The position numbers and the translations under genes are program-made. Below the pieces are notes generated by a model. That model saw only the letters and a program-made list of their open reading frames with translations, searched no databases and had not been told where the DNA came from. This document shows, in pieces, positions 33,034 to 42,145 of a stretch of DNA of 64,000 bases (position 1 is the first letter of the stretch; every line of letters starts with the position of its first letter). The DNA comes from an uncultured Robinsoniella sp. (lineage in GTDB: Bacteria; Bacillota; Clostridia; Lachnospirales; Lachnospiraceae). The stretch is taken from positions 135,192 to 199,191 of the forward strand of contig UQCR01000002.1 in NCBI GenBank assembly GCA_900539655.1. The letters are read 5' to 3'.

Positions 33034-33558
33034 ATGAAGAAGCTAGATGATTATGTAAGAAGTATCCCGGATTTTCCGGAACCAGGAGTTATTTTCAGAG
33101 ATGTTACCAGTATTTTGCAGGATGCAGACGGATTAAAGCTTGCAATAGACTCTATGCAGGAGTTAATTGAAGACATACCGGTAGATGTAATTGTTGGAAC
33201 AGAATCCAGAGGATTCATTTTTGGAATGCCCCTGGCATATAATTTGCATACTTCCTTTGTACCTGTGAGGAAAAAAGGGAAACTGCCTTGTGAGACAATT
33301 TCCGAGGAATATGACCTGGAATATGGCAGTGCGGAAATCGAAATTCATAAGGATGCCATAAAGCCAGGACAAAAAGTGGTTATTATTGATGATTTAATCG
33401 CAACGGGCGGAACGATAGAAGCGAGCATTAAGCTGATCGAGAGCCTGGGCGGAGAAGTGGTTAAGATTGTATTTTTAATGGAACTTGCGGGGCTGAAAGG
33501 CAGAGCACGCCTGAAAGGATATGATGTTCAGTCTGTGCTTTGTTATGATGGGATATAG
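33034..33558 (+). CDS. apt: Adenine phosphoribosyltransferase
   Basis: Salvages adenine to AMP with PRPP (174 aa). Typical opening YVRSIPDFPEPGVIFRD, and the PRPP motif VVIIDDLIATGGT. The ATG at 33034 has GGAG 6 nt upstream; the ATG at 33022 contains that SD and is rejected. Precedes rel by 41 nt; the apt-rel pairing is common in Firmicutes and links purine salvage to the stringent response. Confidence 0.96.
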   Translation: MKKLDDYVRSIPDFPEPGVIFRDVTSILQDADGLKLAIDSMQELIEDIPVDVIVGTESRGFIFGMPLAYNLHTSFVPVRKKGKLPCETISEEYDLEYGSAEIEIHKDAIKPGQKVVIIDDLIATGGTIEASIKLIESLGGEVVKIVFLMELAGLKGRARLKGYDVQSVLCYDGI

Positions 33559-33599
33559 ACGTAAACAGCGAATATAACAATTAGAAGACGGTGATATGA

Positions 33600-35900
33600 A
33601 TGCCAGAGAATGGGACGATTAAAAATGAAAAATTAGATAAGATTAAAAAGGCGGATGCCATTATAAAGGGCATGGCTGATTTTACGAGCCCGGATATCCT
33701 GTATGAAGAGCTGATTGGCAGTGTCCGGAAATATCATCCGTCTACGGATATCTCGTTGATCGAAAAGGCGTATCATCTTGCGAATGATGCCCACCAGGAT
33801 CAAAAGAGGAAATCGGGAGAGCCGTATATTATCCATCCATTAAGTGTTGCAATTATTCTTGCAGACCTGGAGCTGGATAAAGAAACCATTGTGGCAGGAC
33901 TTCTGCACGATGTGGTGGAGGACACGGTGCTCACTTCCGAAGAGGTGCGCAGGGAATTTGGCTCAGAAGTGGAGCTTTTGGTGGATGGCGTAACCAAACT
34001 GGGACAGTTGTCCTATTCAGCGGATAAAGTTGAAGTTCAGGCGGAGAATCTGCGTAAAATGTTTTTGGCTATGGCGAAAGACATCCGGGTTATATTGATT
34101 AAACTGGCTGACAGGCTGCACAATATGCGGACTCTGAAATATATGAAGCCGGAAAAGCAGAAAGAAAAGGCAAGGGAAACCATGGATATCTATGCACCCA
34201 TTGCCCAGCGGCTTGGTATTTCCAAGATTAAAGTGGAACTGGATGATCTTTCACTGAAATATCTGGAACCGGAAGTGTATTATGACCTTGTGGAAAAGGT
34301 TTCACTGCGCAAAACAGAGCGGGAGCAGTTTGTGCAGAGTATTGTCGATGAAGTCAGCCTCCATGTAGAGAGCGCCGGGATCAGAGCGCAGATCGATGGC
34401 AGGGTGAAACATTTCTTTAGTATCTATAAGAAAATGGTCAATCAACAAAAGACGATTGAACAGATCTATGATTTGTTTGCAGTTCGGATAATTGTGGACA
34501 CGGTAAAGGATTGTTATGCAGCTCTTGGGGTCATTCATGAGATGTATAAGCCGATTCCGGGGCGTTTTAAGGATTATATTGCGATGCCTAAGCCCAACAT
34601 GTACCAATCCCTGCATACCACCTTGATTGGCCCCAGCGGTCAGCCTTTTGAAATTCAGATTCGTACCTTTGAAATGCATCGGACAGCAGAATTCGGTATT
34701 GCTGCCCATTGGAAATATAAAGAAAGCTCCGACGGTAAAAAGGGAGTGGCAGAGCAGGAAGAAGAAAAATTAAGCTGGCTGCGTCAGATCCTGGAGTGGC
34801 AGCGGGATATGTCCGATAACAAGGAATTCATGAGCCTGCTAAAAAGTGATCTGGACTTATTTGCCGAGAACGTATACTGTTTCACACCGGCGGGGGATGT
34901 GAAGAATCTTCCAAATGGATCAACACCGATTGATTTTGCTTACAGCATTCACAGTGCTGTCGGAAATAAGATGATTGGTGCCAGAGTAAATGGAAAGCTT
35001 GTGAATATTGATTATGTGATTCAAAACGGAGACCGGATTGAGATTGTAACTTCACAGAATTCCAGAGGACCAAGCCGGGATTGGCTGGGAATCGTAAAAA
35101 GCACCCAGGCGAAAAATAAAATTAACCAATGGTTTAAGAATGAATTAAAAGAAGATAATATTATCAAAGGCAAGGAAATGTTCGCACAGTACTGCAAATC
35201 AAAAGCAATTGTACAAAGCGATATTACAAAGCCGGCATATATGGAAAGTGTGATGCGCAAATATGGATTCCGGGACTGGGAGTCGGTATTGGCTGCCATT
35301 GGACATGGAGGTCTGAAAGAGGGCCAGGTGGTGAACAAACTTCTGGAGGAGTACCAGAAGCAGCATAAAAAGCAGATCACGGATGAGAATATCATTGAAG
35401 CGGCAGAATCAAAAGAAAAAGTACGTATAGCCAGAACGAAAAGCGGGATTGTAGTAAAAGGCATCCATGATGTTGCAGTACGTTTTTCCAAGTGCTGCAG
35501 TCCGGTACCGGGAGATGAAATCGTTGGCTTTGTTACCAGAGGAAGAGGTGTCTCGATTCACAGAACCGATTGCATAAATATTGTTAATCTGGGCGGTGAA
35601 GACAGAGTACGCTTAATCGATGCCGAATGGCAGGAGCCTGAGGAGAACGGAACTAATGGACTGTATACGGCGGAGATTAAGATTTACGGCAATAACAGAA
35701 CAGGACTGCTGGTGGACATATCCAGGATCTTTACCGAACGGAAGATTGATGTGACCAGTGTAAATTCCAGAACAAGCAAACAGGGAACGGCTACCATTGC
35801 CATGAGCTTTGACGTGCCGGGACGGGAAGTATTAAACAGTCTTATTGAAAAAATCAGACAGGTGGAAAGCGTAATTGATATTGAACGTACCACCGGATAA
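33600..35900 (+). CDS. relA: Bifunctional (p)ppGpp synthetase/hydrolase (Rel)
   Basis: 766 aa stringent-response enzyme. HD hydrolase domain (about 50-200; HDVVEDT), synthetase domain (about 240-350; GRFKDYIAMPKPNMYQSLHT with the basic substrate loop), TGS (VYCFTPAGDVKNLPNGSTP, about 420-480), a Zn-finger-like region (SKCCSPVPGDEIVG) and a C-terminal ACT domain (about 690-766). Both catalytic halves look intact, so it should make and degrade alarmone. SD is weak (GGTGAT). Followed 12 nt later by the MBL hydrolase gene. Confidence 0.96.
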   Translation: MPENGTIKNEKLDKIKKADAIIKGMADFTSPDILYEELIGSVRKYHPSTDISLIEKAYHLANDAHQDQKRKSGEPYIIHPLSVAIILADLELDKETIVAGLLHDVVEDTVLTSEEVRREFGSEVELLVDGVTKLGQLSYSADKVEVQAENLRKMFLAMAKDIRVILIKLADRLHNMRTLKYMKPEKQKEKARETMDIYAPIAQRLGISKIKVELDDLSLKYLEPEVYYDLVEKVSLRKTEREQFVQSIVDEVSLHVESAGIRAQIDGRVKHFFSIYKKMVNQQKTIEQIYDLFAVRIIVDTVKDCYAALGVIHEMYKPIPGRFKDYIAMPKPNMYQSLHTTLIGPSGQPFEIQIRTFEMHRTAEFGIAAHWKYKESSDGKKGVAEQEEEKLSWLRQILEWQRDMSDNKEFMSLLKSDLDLFAENVYCFTPAGDVKNLPNGSTPIDFAYSIHSAVGNKMIGARVNGKLVNIDYVIQNGDRIEIVTSQNSRGPSRDWLGIVKSTQAKNKINQWFKNELKEDNIIKGKEMFAQYCKSKAIVQSDITKPAYMESVMRKYGFRDWESVLAAIGHGGLKEGQVVNKLLEEYQKQHKKQITDENIIEAAESKEKVRIARTKSGIVVKGIHDVAVRFSKCCSPVPGDEIVGFVTRGRGVSIHRTDCINIVNLGGEDRVRLIDAEWQEPEENGTNGLYTAEIKIYGNNRTGLLVDISRIFTERKIDVTSVNSRTSKQGTATIAMSFDVPGREVLNSLIEKIRQVESVIDIERTTG

Positions 35901-35912
35901 GGAGTAGGTTGT

Positions 35913-36542
35913 ATGAGTAAGCTGCATATCGAGAAAATGGTGCTGGGGATGGTGCAGACCAATTGTTACCTGGCAGTCAACGAAGAAAATAAAGAAGCTG
36001 TTATTATCGATCCTGCAGACAGGGCACAGGTAATTATACAAAAGGTAAAGAGCCTGCAGGTTAAAGTGGCAGCTGTTTTATTAACCCATGGTCATTTTGA
36101 CCATATCGGTGCAGCTATGGATTTGAAGAAGGAATTTCAGGTTCCTGTTTGTATACTGGATCAGGAAAAGGTAATCACAGAGGATAACAATTTAAACTTA
36201 TCCACCATGTTTGGACTGCCGTTTGTAATAAAGGCAGACCGGTTCTTTCAGGATCAGGAAGAAGCAGAGCTCGCAGGCTTTAAAATTAAGGTCCTGCATA
36301 CACCGGGACATACAAAAGGCGGAGCATGTTATTACCTGCCGGAAGAAAAGACATTATTCAGCGGGGATACCTTATTTTGTGAAAGTATCGGCAGGTCAGA
36401 TTTTCCTACCGGAAACCAGGCGGAATTATCGAAATCTGTAAAAGGTCTCTTAAATACCTTACCGGAGGATACGTTAGTTTGTCCGGGACATGAATCGATG
36501 ACAGATATCGCGCACGAGAAAAAGTATAATCCTTTTGCTTAA
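35913..36542 (+). CDS. MBL-fold metallo-hydrolase (glyoxalase II-like)
   Basis: 209 aa. Metal ligands in LLTHGHFDHIG (HxHxDH), HTPGHTKGG and FSGDTLF, CPGHESMT: the complete binuclear site of the hydroxyacylglutathione-hydrolase-like group. Substrate unknown (thioester of a bacillithiol-type or other thiol is possible). SD AAGGAG. It sits in the conserved Lachnospiraceae/Clostridia cluster rel-MBL-hemZ and is nearly contiguous with both neighbours, so operon transcription is likely. Confidence 0.92.
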   Translation: MSKLHIEKMVLGMVQTNCYLAVNEENKEAVIIDPADRAQVIIQKVKSLQVKVAAVLLTHGHFDHIGAAMDLKKEFQVPVCILDQEKVITEDNNLNLSTMFGLPFVIKADRFFQDQEEAELAGFKIKVLHTPGHTKGGACYYLPEEKTLFSGDTLFCESIGRSDFPTGNQAELSKSVKGLLNTLPEDTLVCPGHESMTDIAHEKKYNPFA

Positions 36543-36561
36543 TAGCGTTTTACAGGAGAGA

Positions 36562-38034
36562 ATGATGATTGCAGTACAATTGAATAAGAAAGATTTCGAA
36601 TATGATATCCATTCACTGGTAAGGGCTTTTTATCCGGGGGTGGATGTACCTGTCTATTACGGGGAAGATCTGCTGGAAGATCCTTTTGAACTTCAGATAA
36701 TCATTTCCTATAGTGATACCGGCATTGCCATAACATTTTATGGGCAGGATCATGTAAAGCTGGATGGACGAAGTATTGAAGTAGACTATTATGCAGACCG
36801 CAAGGATACAAAGAACCGACTGAAACGCCTGCTTTATGAAATGCTGAAGGACCGCACTGGACAGGAACTTCCCTGGGGGACACTTACCGGTATCCGCCCT
36901 ACGAAAATTCCAATGGCTCTGTTAGAGCAGGGGCTTAAGAATACCGAGGTAGCGGATTATATGCGTCATACATATTATTGCAGTAATGAAAAAACTTCAC
37001 TAAGTGTGATGATTGCCAACCGCGAACGTTACATTTTAAAGGATATAAATTATAAAAATGGTTATAGTCTATATATAGGTATCCCGTTTTGTCCAAGTAT
37101 CTGCCTGTATTGCTCGTTTAGTTCCAGTCCGTTGTCGGTATGGAAACATAAAGTGGATGCTTACCTGGATGCGCTTTGCAGGGAAATGGAATTTGCGGCA
37201 CAACTCTATAAAGACCGTGAGCTGAATACGATTTATATAGGAGGAGGTACGCCCACCACTCTGGAACCAGAGCAGATTAGGCGGCTCATGAATAAGATTG
37301 AGGAATGTTTTGATCTTAGCAGGCTAAAGGAATATACGGTAGAGGCCGGCAGGCCTGACAGCATTACTCCGGAGAAATTGCAGGCGATACGTAAGTTTCC
37401 TGTCACCAGGATTTCGATCAATCCCCAGACTATGAATGATAAGACTCTGGATATTATAGGCAGGCGCCATACAGTGGCACAGACCAAAGAAGCATTTGCT
37501 TTGGCGAGGAAAGCCGGATTTGACAATATTAACATGGATTTGATTGTGGGACTTCCAGGTGAAGGGAAAGCAGAAGTGGAGCACACGCTGCGGGAAGTTG
37601 TGGAGATGGATCCGGAAAGTATAACGGTGCATTCTCTTGCAGTGAAACGCGCGGCAAGGTTGAACATGTTTAAAGACCAGTATAAAGAGATGACATTTAC
37701 AAATAATCAGGATATCATGGATATGACTTCCGCTTATGTAAGCAAAAGCGGTCTGTCACCCTATTACCTGTACCGGCAGAAGAATATGGCGGGTAATTTT
37801 GAAAATGTTGGTTATGCCAAACCAGATAAGGCTGGCATTTATAATATTCTGATTATGGAAGAAAAACAGAGCATCCTGGCTTTGGGAGCGGGCGCAGCTA
37901 CGAAACTTGTTCTGGATGAAGAACATATTGAGCGAATCGAAAATGTTAAAGATATTAAAGGTTATATCGAACGTATTGATGAAATGATAGAGCGGAAGCG
38001 TAAAGGCTTCTTATTATACGAAGGGGAATTGTAA
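36562..38034 (+). CDS. hemZ: Coproporphyrinogen dehydrogenase HemZ (radical SAM)
   Basis: 490 aa. Radical SAM cluster CPSICLYCSF (CxxxCxxC) near residue 175, followed by GGGTPTT and a HemN-like C-terminal domain (LPGEGKAEVEHTLREV; SPYYLYRQKNMAGNFENVGYAKP). HemZ is the Firmicutes paralogue of oxygen-independent coproporphyrinogen oxidase, though its physiological role is less certain than HemN. The ATG at 36562 follows CAGGAGAGA. Its stop shares one base with the next start (TAATG). Confidence 0.93.
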   Translation: MMIAVQLNKKDFEYDIHSLVRAFYPGVDVPVYYGEDLLEDPFELQIIISYSDTGIAITFYGQDHVKLDGRSIEVDYYADRKDTKNRLKRLLYEMLKDRTGQELPWGTLTGIRPTKIPMALLEQGLKNTEVADYMRHTYYCSNEKTSLSVMIANRERYILKDINYKNGYSLYIGIPFCPSICLYCSFSSSPLSVWKHKVDAYLDALCREMEFAAQLYKDRELNTIYIGGGTPTTLEPEQIRRLMNKIEECFDLSRLKEYTVEAGRPDSITPEKLQAIRKFPVTRISINPQTMNDKTLDIIGRRHTVAQTKEAFALARKAGFDNINMDLIVGLPGEGKAEVEHTLREVVEMDPESITVHSLAVKRAARLNMFKDQYKEMTFTNNQDIMDMTSAYVSKSGLSPYYLYRQKNMAGNFENVGYAKPDKAGIYNILIMEEKQSILALGAGAATKLVLDEEHIERIENVKDIKGYIERIDEMIERKRKGFLLYEGEL

Positions 38035-38648
38035 TGACAGAAACTCGTAAACAACGAACATGTCACATCATACAAATAGATCTTGCAAAAGAGATTGCCC
38101 ACGGAATGTGTGTCAGCAATCTGGCAAGCCGTGTGTCCAGAGAACTGGGGCTGTGTGAGAATGATTGCGCAGAAATGGCTATAGCAGGTTTTCTCCATGA
38201 TATAGGCAAGATGGAGCTTGCAAAATATATCTATGGTCGGGAAGAAGAAACCTTAACGGTTGAAGAGATGCGGTATGTTCGTACACACTCTACGCTCAGT
38301 TATGCGATATTGCATAAAGAGGGGTATTCCCCGGCGATTCTGGAGAGTATCCTGCACCATCATGAAAACTATGACGGTACCGGATATCCATCTAATCTGG
38401 CTGAGGAGGAGATCCCCATCGGAGCCAGGATTTTAAGAGTGTGTGATGTCTTTGCAGCTTTAACTTCTGACCGCCCTTACCGCAGGTCTTTTGATATGGA
38501 TGCTGCGGTAGAGCTGATGATTGCGGAGGTAAAGAATTTCGATATGAAAATATTCCTTGCATTTTTAAGAGTCATACATGAAGATGGAATAGAAGAAATA
38601 TTAGACAGAGAAAATTTAGAGATTGAAATAGAGGAGGATATGTCATGA
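38034..38648 (+). CDS. HD-GYP-type phosphohydrolase
   Basis: 204 aa stand-alone HD domain. Motifs: HDIGK (metal ligands), HHENYDGTGYP (HHExxDGxGYP, the GYP signature of c-di-GMP phosphodiesterases) and CDVFAALTSDRPYR. No receiver or PAS domain. The complete signature suggests a cyclic dinucleotide phosphodiesterase. It overlaps hemZ by one base and hisS by four, so it is translationally coupled to both, an unexpected link between heme, second messenger and tRNA charging genes. Confidence 0.88.
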   Translation: MTETRKQRTCHIIQIDLAKEIAHGMCVSNLASRVSRELGLCENDCAEMAIAGFLHDIGKMELAKYIYGREEETLTVEEMRYVRTHSTLSYAILHKEGYSPAILESILHHHENYDGTGYPSNLAEEEIPIGARILRVCDVFAALTSDRPYRRSFDMDAAVELMIAEVKNFDMKIFLAFLRVIHEDGIEEILDRENLEIEIEEDMS

Positions 38649-39889
38649 TTACACAGGCACCCAGAGGAGTACAGGATTGGTACGGAGAAGAGATGCACAA
38701 GCGTACCCTGATAGAGAAAATTGCAAGAGATATTGCAAAAACGTATCATATCTCTGAAATTATTACCCCCATGTTTGAACATACCGTGCTTTTCCAGCGT
38801 GGAGTTGGAGAGACGACAGACGTGGTTCAAAAGGAGATGTATACATTTTTAGATAAAGGCGACCGCAGTATTACTTTAAAACCGGAAGGAACATCACCGG
38901 TTATGAGAGCATATCTGGAGCACAATATGTATGCACAGCCAGCACCAACAAAATTATTTTATGTGACCCCTGCATTTCGTTATGAAAAGCCCCAGAGCGG
39001 AAGGCTCAGACAGCATCATCAGTTTGGGGTGGAGTTTGTGGGATCTAAAAGTCCTTTGGCTGAGGTGGAAGTAATTTCCCTGGTTTCAACACTGATCCGT
39101 AAATTAGGGTTATCTGATGCAAAGCTTCATATTAACAGTATCGGCTGCAAGGAATGCCGTAAAACATATAATGATGCCCTGCTTGCGTACTTAAAAGAGC
39201 ATGAAGAACATCTGTGTCCCACCTGCCGGGAAAGAATGCTAAAGAATCCCCTTCGGGTTCTGGACTGTAAGGTGGATACCTGCAAATCCATAGTAGACAA
39301 GGCCCCCAGAACCATTGAATATCTGGACGAGGAGTGCAGAGCACATTTTGAAGAATTACAGACACTTTTAAATGAACTCAATGTACCTTATGAAATAGAT
39401 ACCGGAATAGTCAGAGGACTGGATTATTACACAAAAACTGTTTTTGAATTCGTAAATTCCGAAGGATTTACACTTTGCGGCGGTGGACGGTATGACGGAT
39501 TGATCCATGAAATAGATGAAAAGCAGGATATCCCATCTGTAGGATTTGGAATGGGTATCGAGCGTATATTGTATTTCCTGGAAAAAGAAGGGGTTAAGCT
39601 GCCGGAAGAAGATGCAGTTGAGTTATATGTGGGAATACTGGGAAAAGAAGCAAAAGCAAAAGCATATAAATTAGTAAATGAGATCAGAAGCCATGGCATA
39701 ATTGTGGAAACAGACTACATGGACCGCAGTGTAAAGGCTCAGATGAAATATGCGAATAAACTCGGAGCGAAAAAAACAGTAGTAATCGGTTCCGACGAGC
39801 TTGAAAAAGGTGTAGCAAGGGTTAAAGATATGGAAACCGGTGAACAGACAGAAGTAGCATTGACGGATATTCCCGGATTATTTGCCTAG
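38645..39889 (+). CDS. hisS: Histidyl-tRNA synthetase
   Basis: Class II synthetase (414 aa). Motif 1 region (IITPMFEHTVLFQRGVGETT), motif 2 FRYEKPQSGRLRQHHQFGVE, the histidine-A loop GLDYYTKTVFEF and motif 3 GFGMGIERILYFL; C-terminal anticodon-binding domain (VELYVGILGKEAKAKAYKL). Starts inside the HD gene stop (ATGA). Linked to aspS, a very common pairing. I see no T-box ahead of it, consistent with transcription as part of the upstream operon. Confidence 0.97.
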   Translation: MITQAPRGVQDWYGEEMHKRTLIEKIARDIAKTYHISEIITPMFEHTVLFQRGVGETTDVVQKEMYTFLDKGDRSITLKPEGTSPVMRAYLEHNMYAQPAPTKLFYVTPAFRYEKPQSGRLRQHHQFGVEFVGSKSPLAEVEVISLVSTLIRKLGLSDAKLHINSIGCKECRKTYNDALLAYLKEHEEHLCPTCRERMLKNPLRVLDCKVDTCKSIVDKAPRTIEYLDEECRAHFEELQTLLNELNVPYEIDTGIVRGLDYYTKTVFEFVNSEGFTLCGGGRYDGLIHEIDEKQDIPSVGFGMGIERILYFLEKEGVKLPEEDAVELYVGILGKEAKAKAYKLVNEIRSHGIIVETDYMDRSVKAQMKYANKLGAKKTVVIGSDELEKGVARVKDMETGEQTEVALTDIPGLFA

Positions 39890-39930
39890 AGCGTGTCTGA
39901 GACATACTCTGGCACAGCATAAAAAGTAAT

Positions 39931-39955
39931 AAAGCGGAGGAAAAATATCCGCTTT
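39931..39955 (+). other. Hairpin between hisS and aspS
   Basis: AAAGCGGA (39931-39938) pairs with TCCGCTTT (39948-39955), just upstream of the aspS ribosome site. Only three T residues, so an attenuator or stabiliser rather than a full stop. Confidence 0.5.
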
Positions 39956-39974
39956 CATGATGGAGGATAAGAGA

Positions 39975-41783
39975 ATGGCAGAATCAATGAAAGGCCTTAA
40001 GAGAACACACAGATGTGCGGAGGTTACAAAGACCGATATTGGTACCGAGATCATTGCAATGGGCTGGGTACAGAAAAGGAGAAATCTTGGAAGTCTGATT
40101 TTCGTGGATCTGAGAGACCGCTCAGGGATACTTCAGATTGTTTTTGATGAAAATGATATTGGTACAGAAGGTTTTGAAAAAGCTGGAAAACTGCGTAGTG
40201 AATTTGTAATTGCAGTAAAAGGAATTTTAGAAAACCGTTCCGGAGCTGTAAATGAACATCTGGCTACAGGAGAGTGGGAGCTGCGGGCTACAGAACTGCG
40301 CATCCTTTCAGAGTCTGATACACCACCTTTCCCGGTAGAAGAAAATATCCAGACAAAGGATGAACTTCGTTTAAAATACCGCTATTTAGATCTTAGAAGA
40401 CCAAATCTCCAGAGAAACCTGATGTTGAGAAGTAAGGTAGCCACTTCTGTGCGTACCTTCCTGGCAGAAGAAGGCTTTCTGGAAATTGAAACGCCGATTT
40501 TAATTAAAAGCACTCCGGAAGGAGCACGTGATTATCTGGTACCAAGCCGCGTACATCCCGGTAATTTTTATGCACTTCCACAGTCTCCTCAGTTATTTAA
40601 GCAGCTGCTGATGTGTTCTGGTTATGACCGTTACTTCCAGATTGCAAAATGCTTCCGCGATGAGGACTTAAGAGCAGACAGACAGCCGGAGTTTACACAG
40701 ATCGATATGGAATTATCTTTTGTAGACATTGATGATGTCATTGAAGTGAACGAAAGGCTGCTTGCGAAGATCTTCAAGGAAGCAATTGGTATTGATGTTC
40801 CGCTTCCGATACCGAGAATGACATGGCAGGATGCAATGGACCGTTATGGATCTGATAAGCCGGATATCCGTTTTGGCATGGAATTAAAAGATATCTCAGA
40901 AGTTGTAAAGGACTGCGGTTTTGTAGTATTTAAAGGAGCTCTTGACAACGGGGGAAGTGTACGGGGGATCAATGCCAAAGGGCAGGGAAGCATGCCTCGT
41001 AAGAAAATAGATGCACTGGTTGAATTCGCCAAAGGCTATGGTGCCAAAGGTCTTGCTTATCTGGTGATTAATCCGGATGGCACTTTTAAGTCCTCTTTTG
41101 CTAAATTTATGACTGAAGAAGAGTTAAATGCTATAGTTGCGGCAATGGGTGGAGAACCCGGAGATTTATTACTTTTTGCAGCAGATAAAAATAAAGTTGT
41201 TTGGGATGTGTTAGGAAACCTTCGTCTCGAAATCGCAAGAAATATGGGCATCCTCTCCAAGGATGATTACAAATTCCTCTGGGTTACGGAGTTCCCGCTT
41301 CTGGAGTGGTCAGAAGAGCAGCAGCGCTTTGCGGCAATGCACCATCCGTTTACAATGCCGATGGAAGAAGATTTAGATAAGATCGATACAGATCCTGGAT
41401 CTGTGAGAGCAAAAGCGTATGACATCGTTCTTAACGGAACCGAACTTGGAGGCGGAAGTGTGCGTATCTTCCAGAACGACATTCAGTCGAAGATGTTTGA
41501 AGTGCTGGGATTCACCAAAGAACAGGCGGCAGAGCGTTTTGGATTCCTGCTTAATGCATTTAAATACGGAGTTCCGCCTCATGCCGGACTGGCTTACGGA
41601 CTGGACAGACTGATTATGCTGATGACAAAAGAAGACAGCATCCGCGAAGTAATTGCATTCCCGAAAGTGAAGGATGCATCCTGTCTGATGACCGGTGCAC
41701 CGGGTATGGTGGATGAGAAACAGCTGGATGAATTGGAACTGGAAATAACAGCGCAACAGAATGAAGAAAAAGAAACTGAGTAA
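39975..41783 (+). CDS. aspS: Aspartyl-tRNA synthetase
   Basis: Class II synthetase (602 aa, bacterial long form). N-terminal OB-fold (MGWVQKRRNLGSLIFVDLRDR), motif 2 CFRDEDLRADRQPEFTQID, an inserted GAD domain (about 290-420), motif 3 GLAYGLDRLIM near the C-terminus. The ATG at 39975 is 10 nt after GGAGG; an earlier ATG at 39957 is too close to the hisS-aspS hairpin and precedes the SD. Closed by a strong terminator. Confidence 0.96.
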   Translation: MAESMKGLKRTHRCAEVTKTDIGTEIIAMGWVQKRRNLGSLIFVDLRDRSGILQIVFDENDIGTEGFEKAGKLRSEFVIAVKGILENRSGAVNEHLATGEWELRATELRILSESDTPPFPVEENIQTKDELRLKYRYLDLRRPNLQRNLMLRSKVATSVRTFLAEEGFLEIETPILIKSTPEGARDYLVPSRVHPGNFYALPQSPQLFKQLLMCSGYDRYFQIAKCFRDEDLRADRQPEFTQIDMELSFVDIDDVIEVNERLLAKIFKEAIGIDVPLPIPRMTWQDAMDRYGSDKPDIRFGMELKDISEVVKDCGFVVFKGALDNGGSVRGINAKGQGSMPRKKIDALVEFAKGYGAKGLAYLVINPDGTFKSSFAKFMTEEELNAIVAAMGGEPGDLLLFAADKNKVVWDVLGNLRLEIARNMGILSKDDYKFLWVTEFPLLEWSEEQQRFAAMHHPFTMPMEEDLDKIDTDPGSVRAKAYDIVLNGTELGGGSVRIFQNDIQSKMFEVLGFTKEQAAERFGFLLNAFKYGVPPHAGLAYGLDRLIMLMTKEDSIREVIAFPKVKDASCLMTGAPGMVDEKQLDELELEITAQQNEEKETE

Positions 41784-41808
41784 ACATAATAACTGAGTTA
41801 TATGAACG

Positions 41809-41870
41809 ATCCGGGCTGAGGACGGGAGTCATTTCACTGAAAATGATTCTGTGACAGCCTGGATTTTTTT
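41809..41870 (+). terminator. Terminator after aspS
   Basis: ATCCGGGCTG pairs with CAGCCTGGAT (two mismatches), inner stem ATTTTC-like / GAAAAT, then six T residues. Confidence 0.85.
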
Positions 41871-42145
41871 GTGTTAGGAAGGATAGCAAAGGACTACACA
41901 CATTATGCTGCTTACAAGTAACTCAATTCTAAGATCCGTCTCATAACAAAAATTGTTGTATCCAGTTAAATAGTAATGGGATGTGGTATATAAAAAAATA
42001 TCCATTTATGAGAAATTGTGTTATAATTTTATCGTGAAGTATGATGAAGATTTGATGAAAAAATGATGTCAGATTTTTATACTTCGGTACTGATAATAAA
42101 TAAAATTCAATGATCGTGGATACGGTCGGAAAGGGAACGTGAGCT

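Noticed and set aside
39890..39974. T-box for hisS or aspS
   Set aside because: No T-box core motif in the gap or upstream of hisS; only a plain hairpin.
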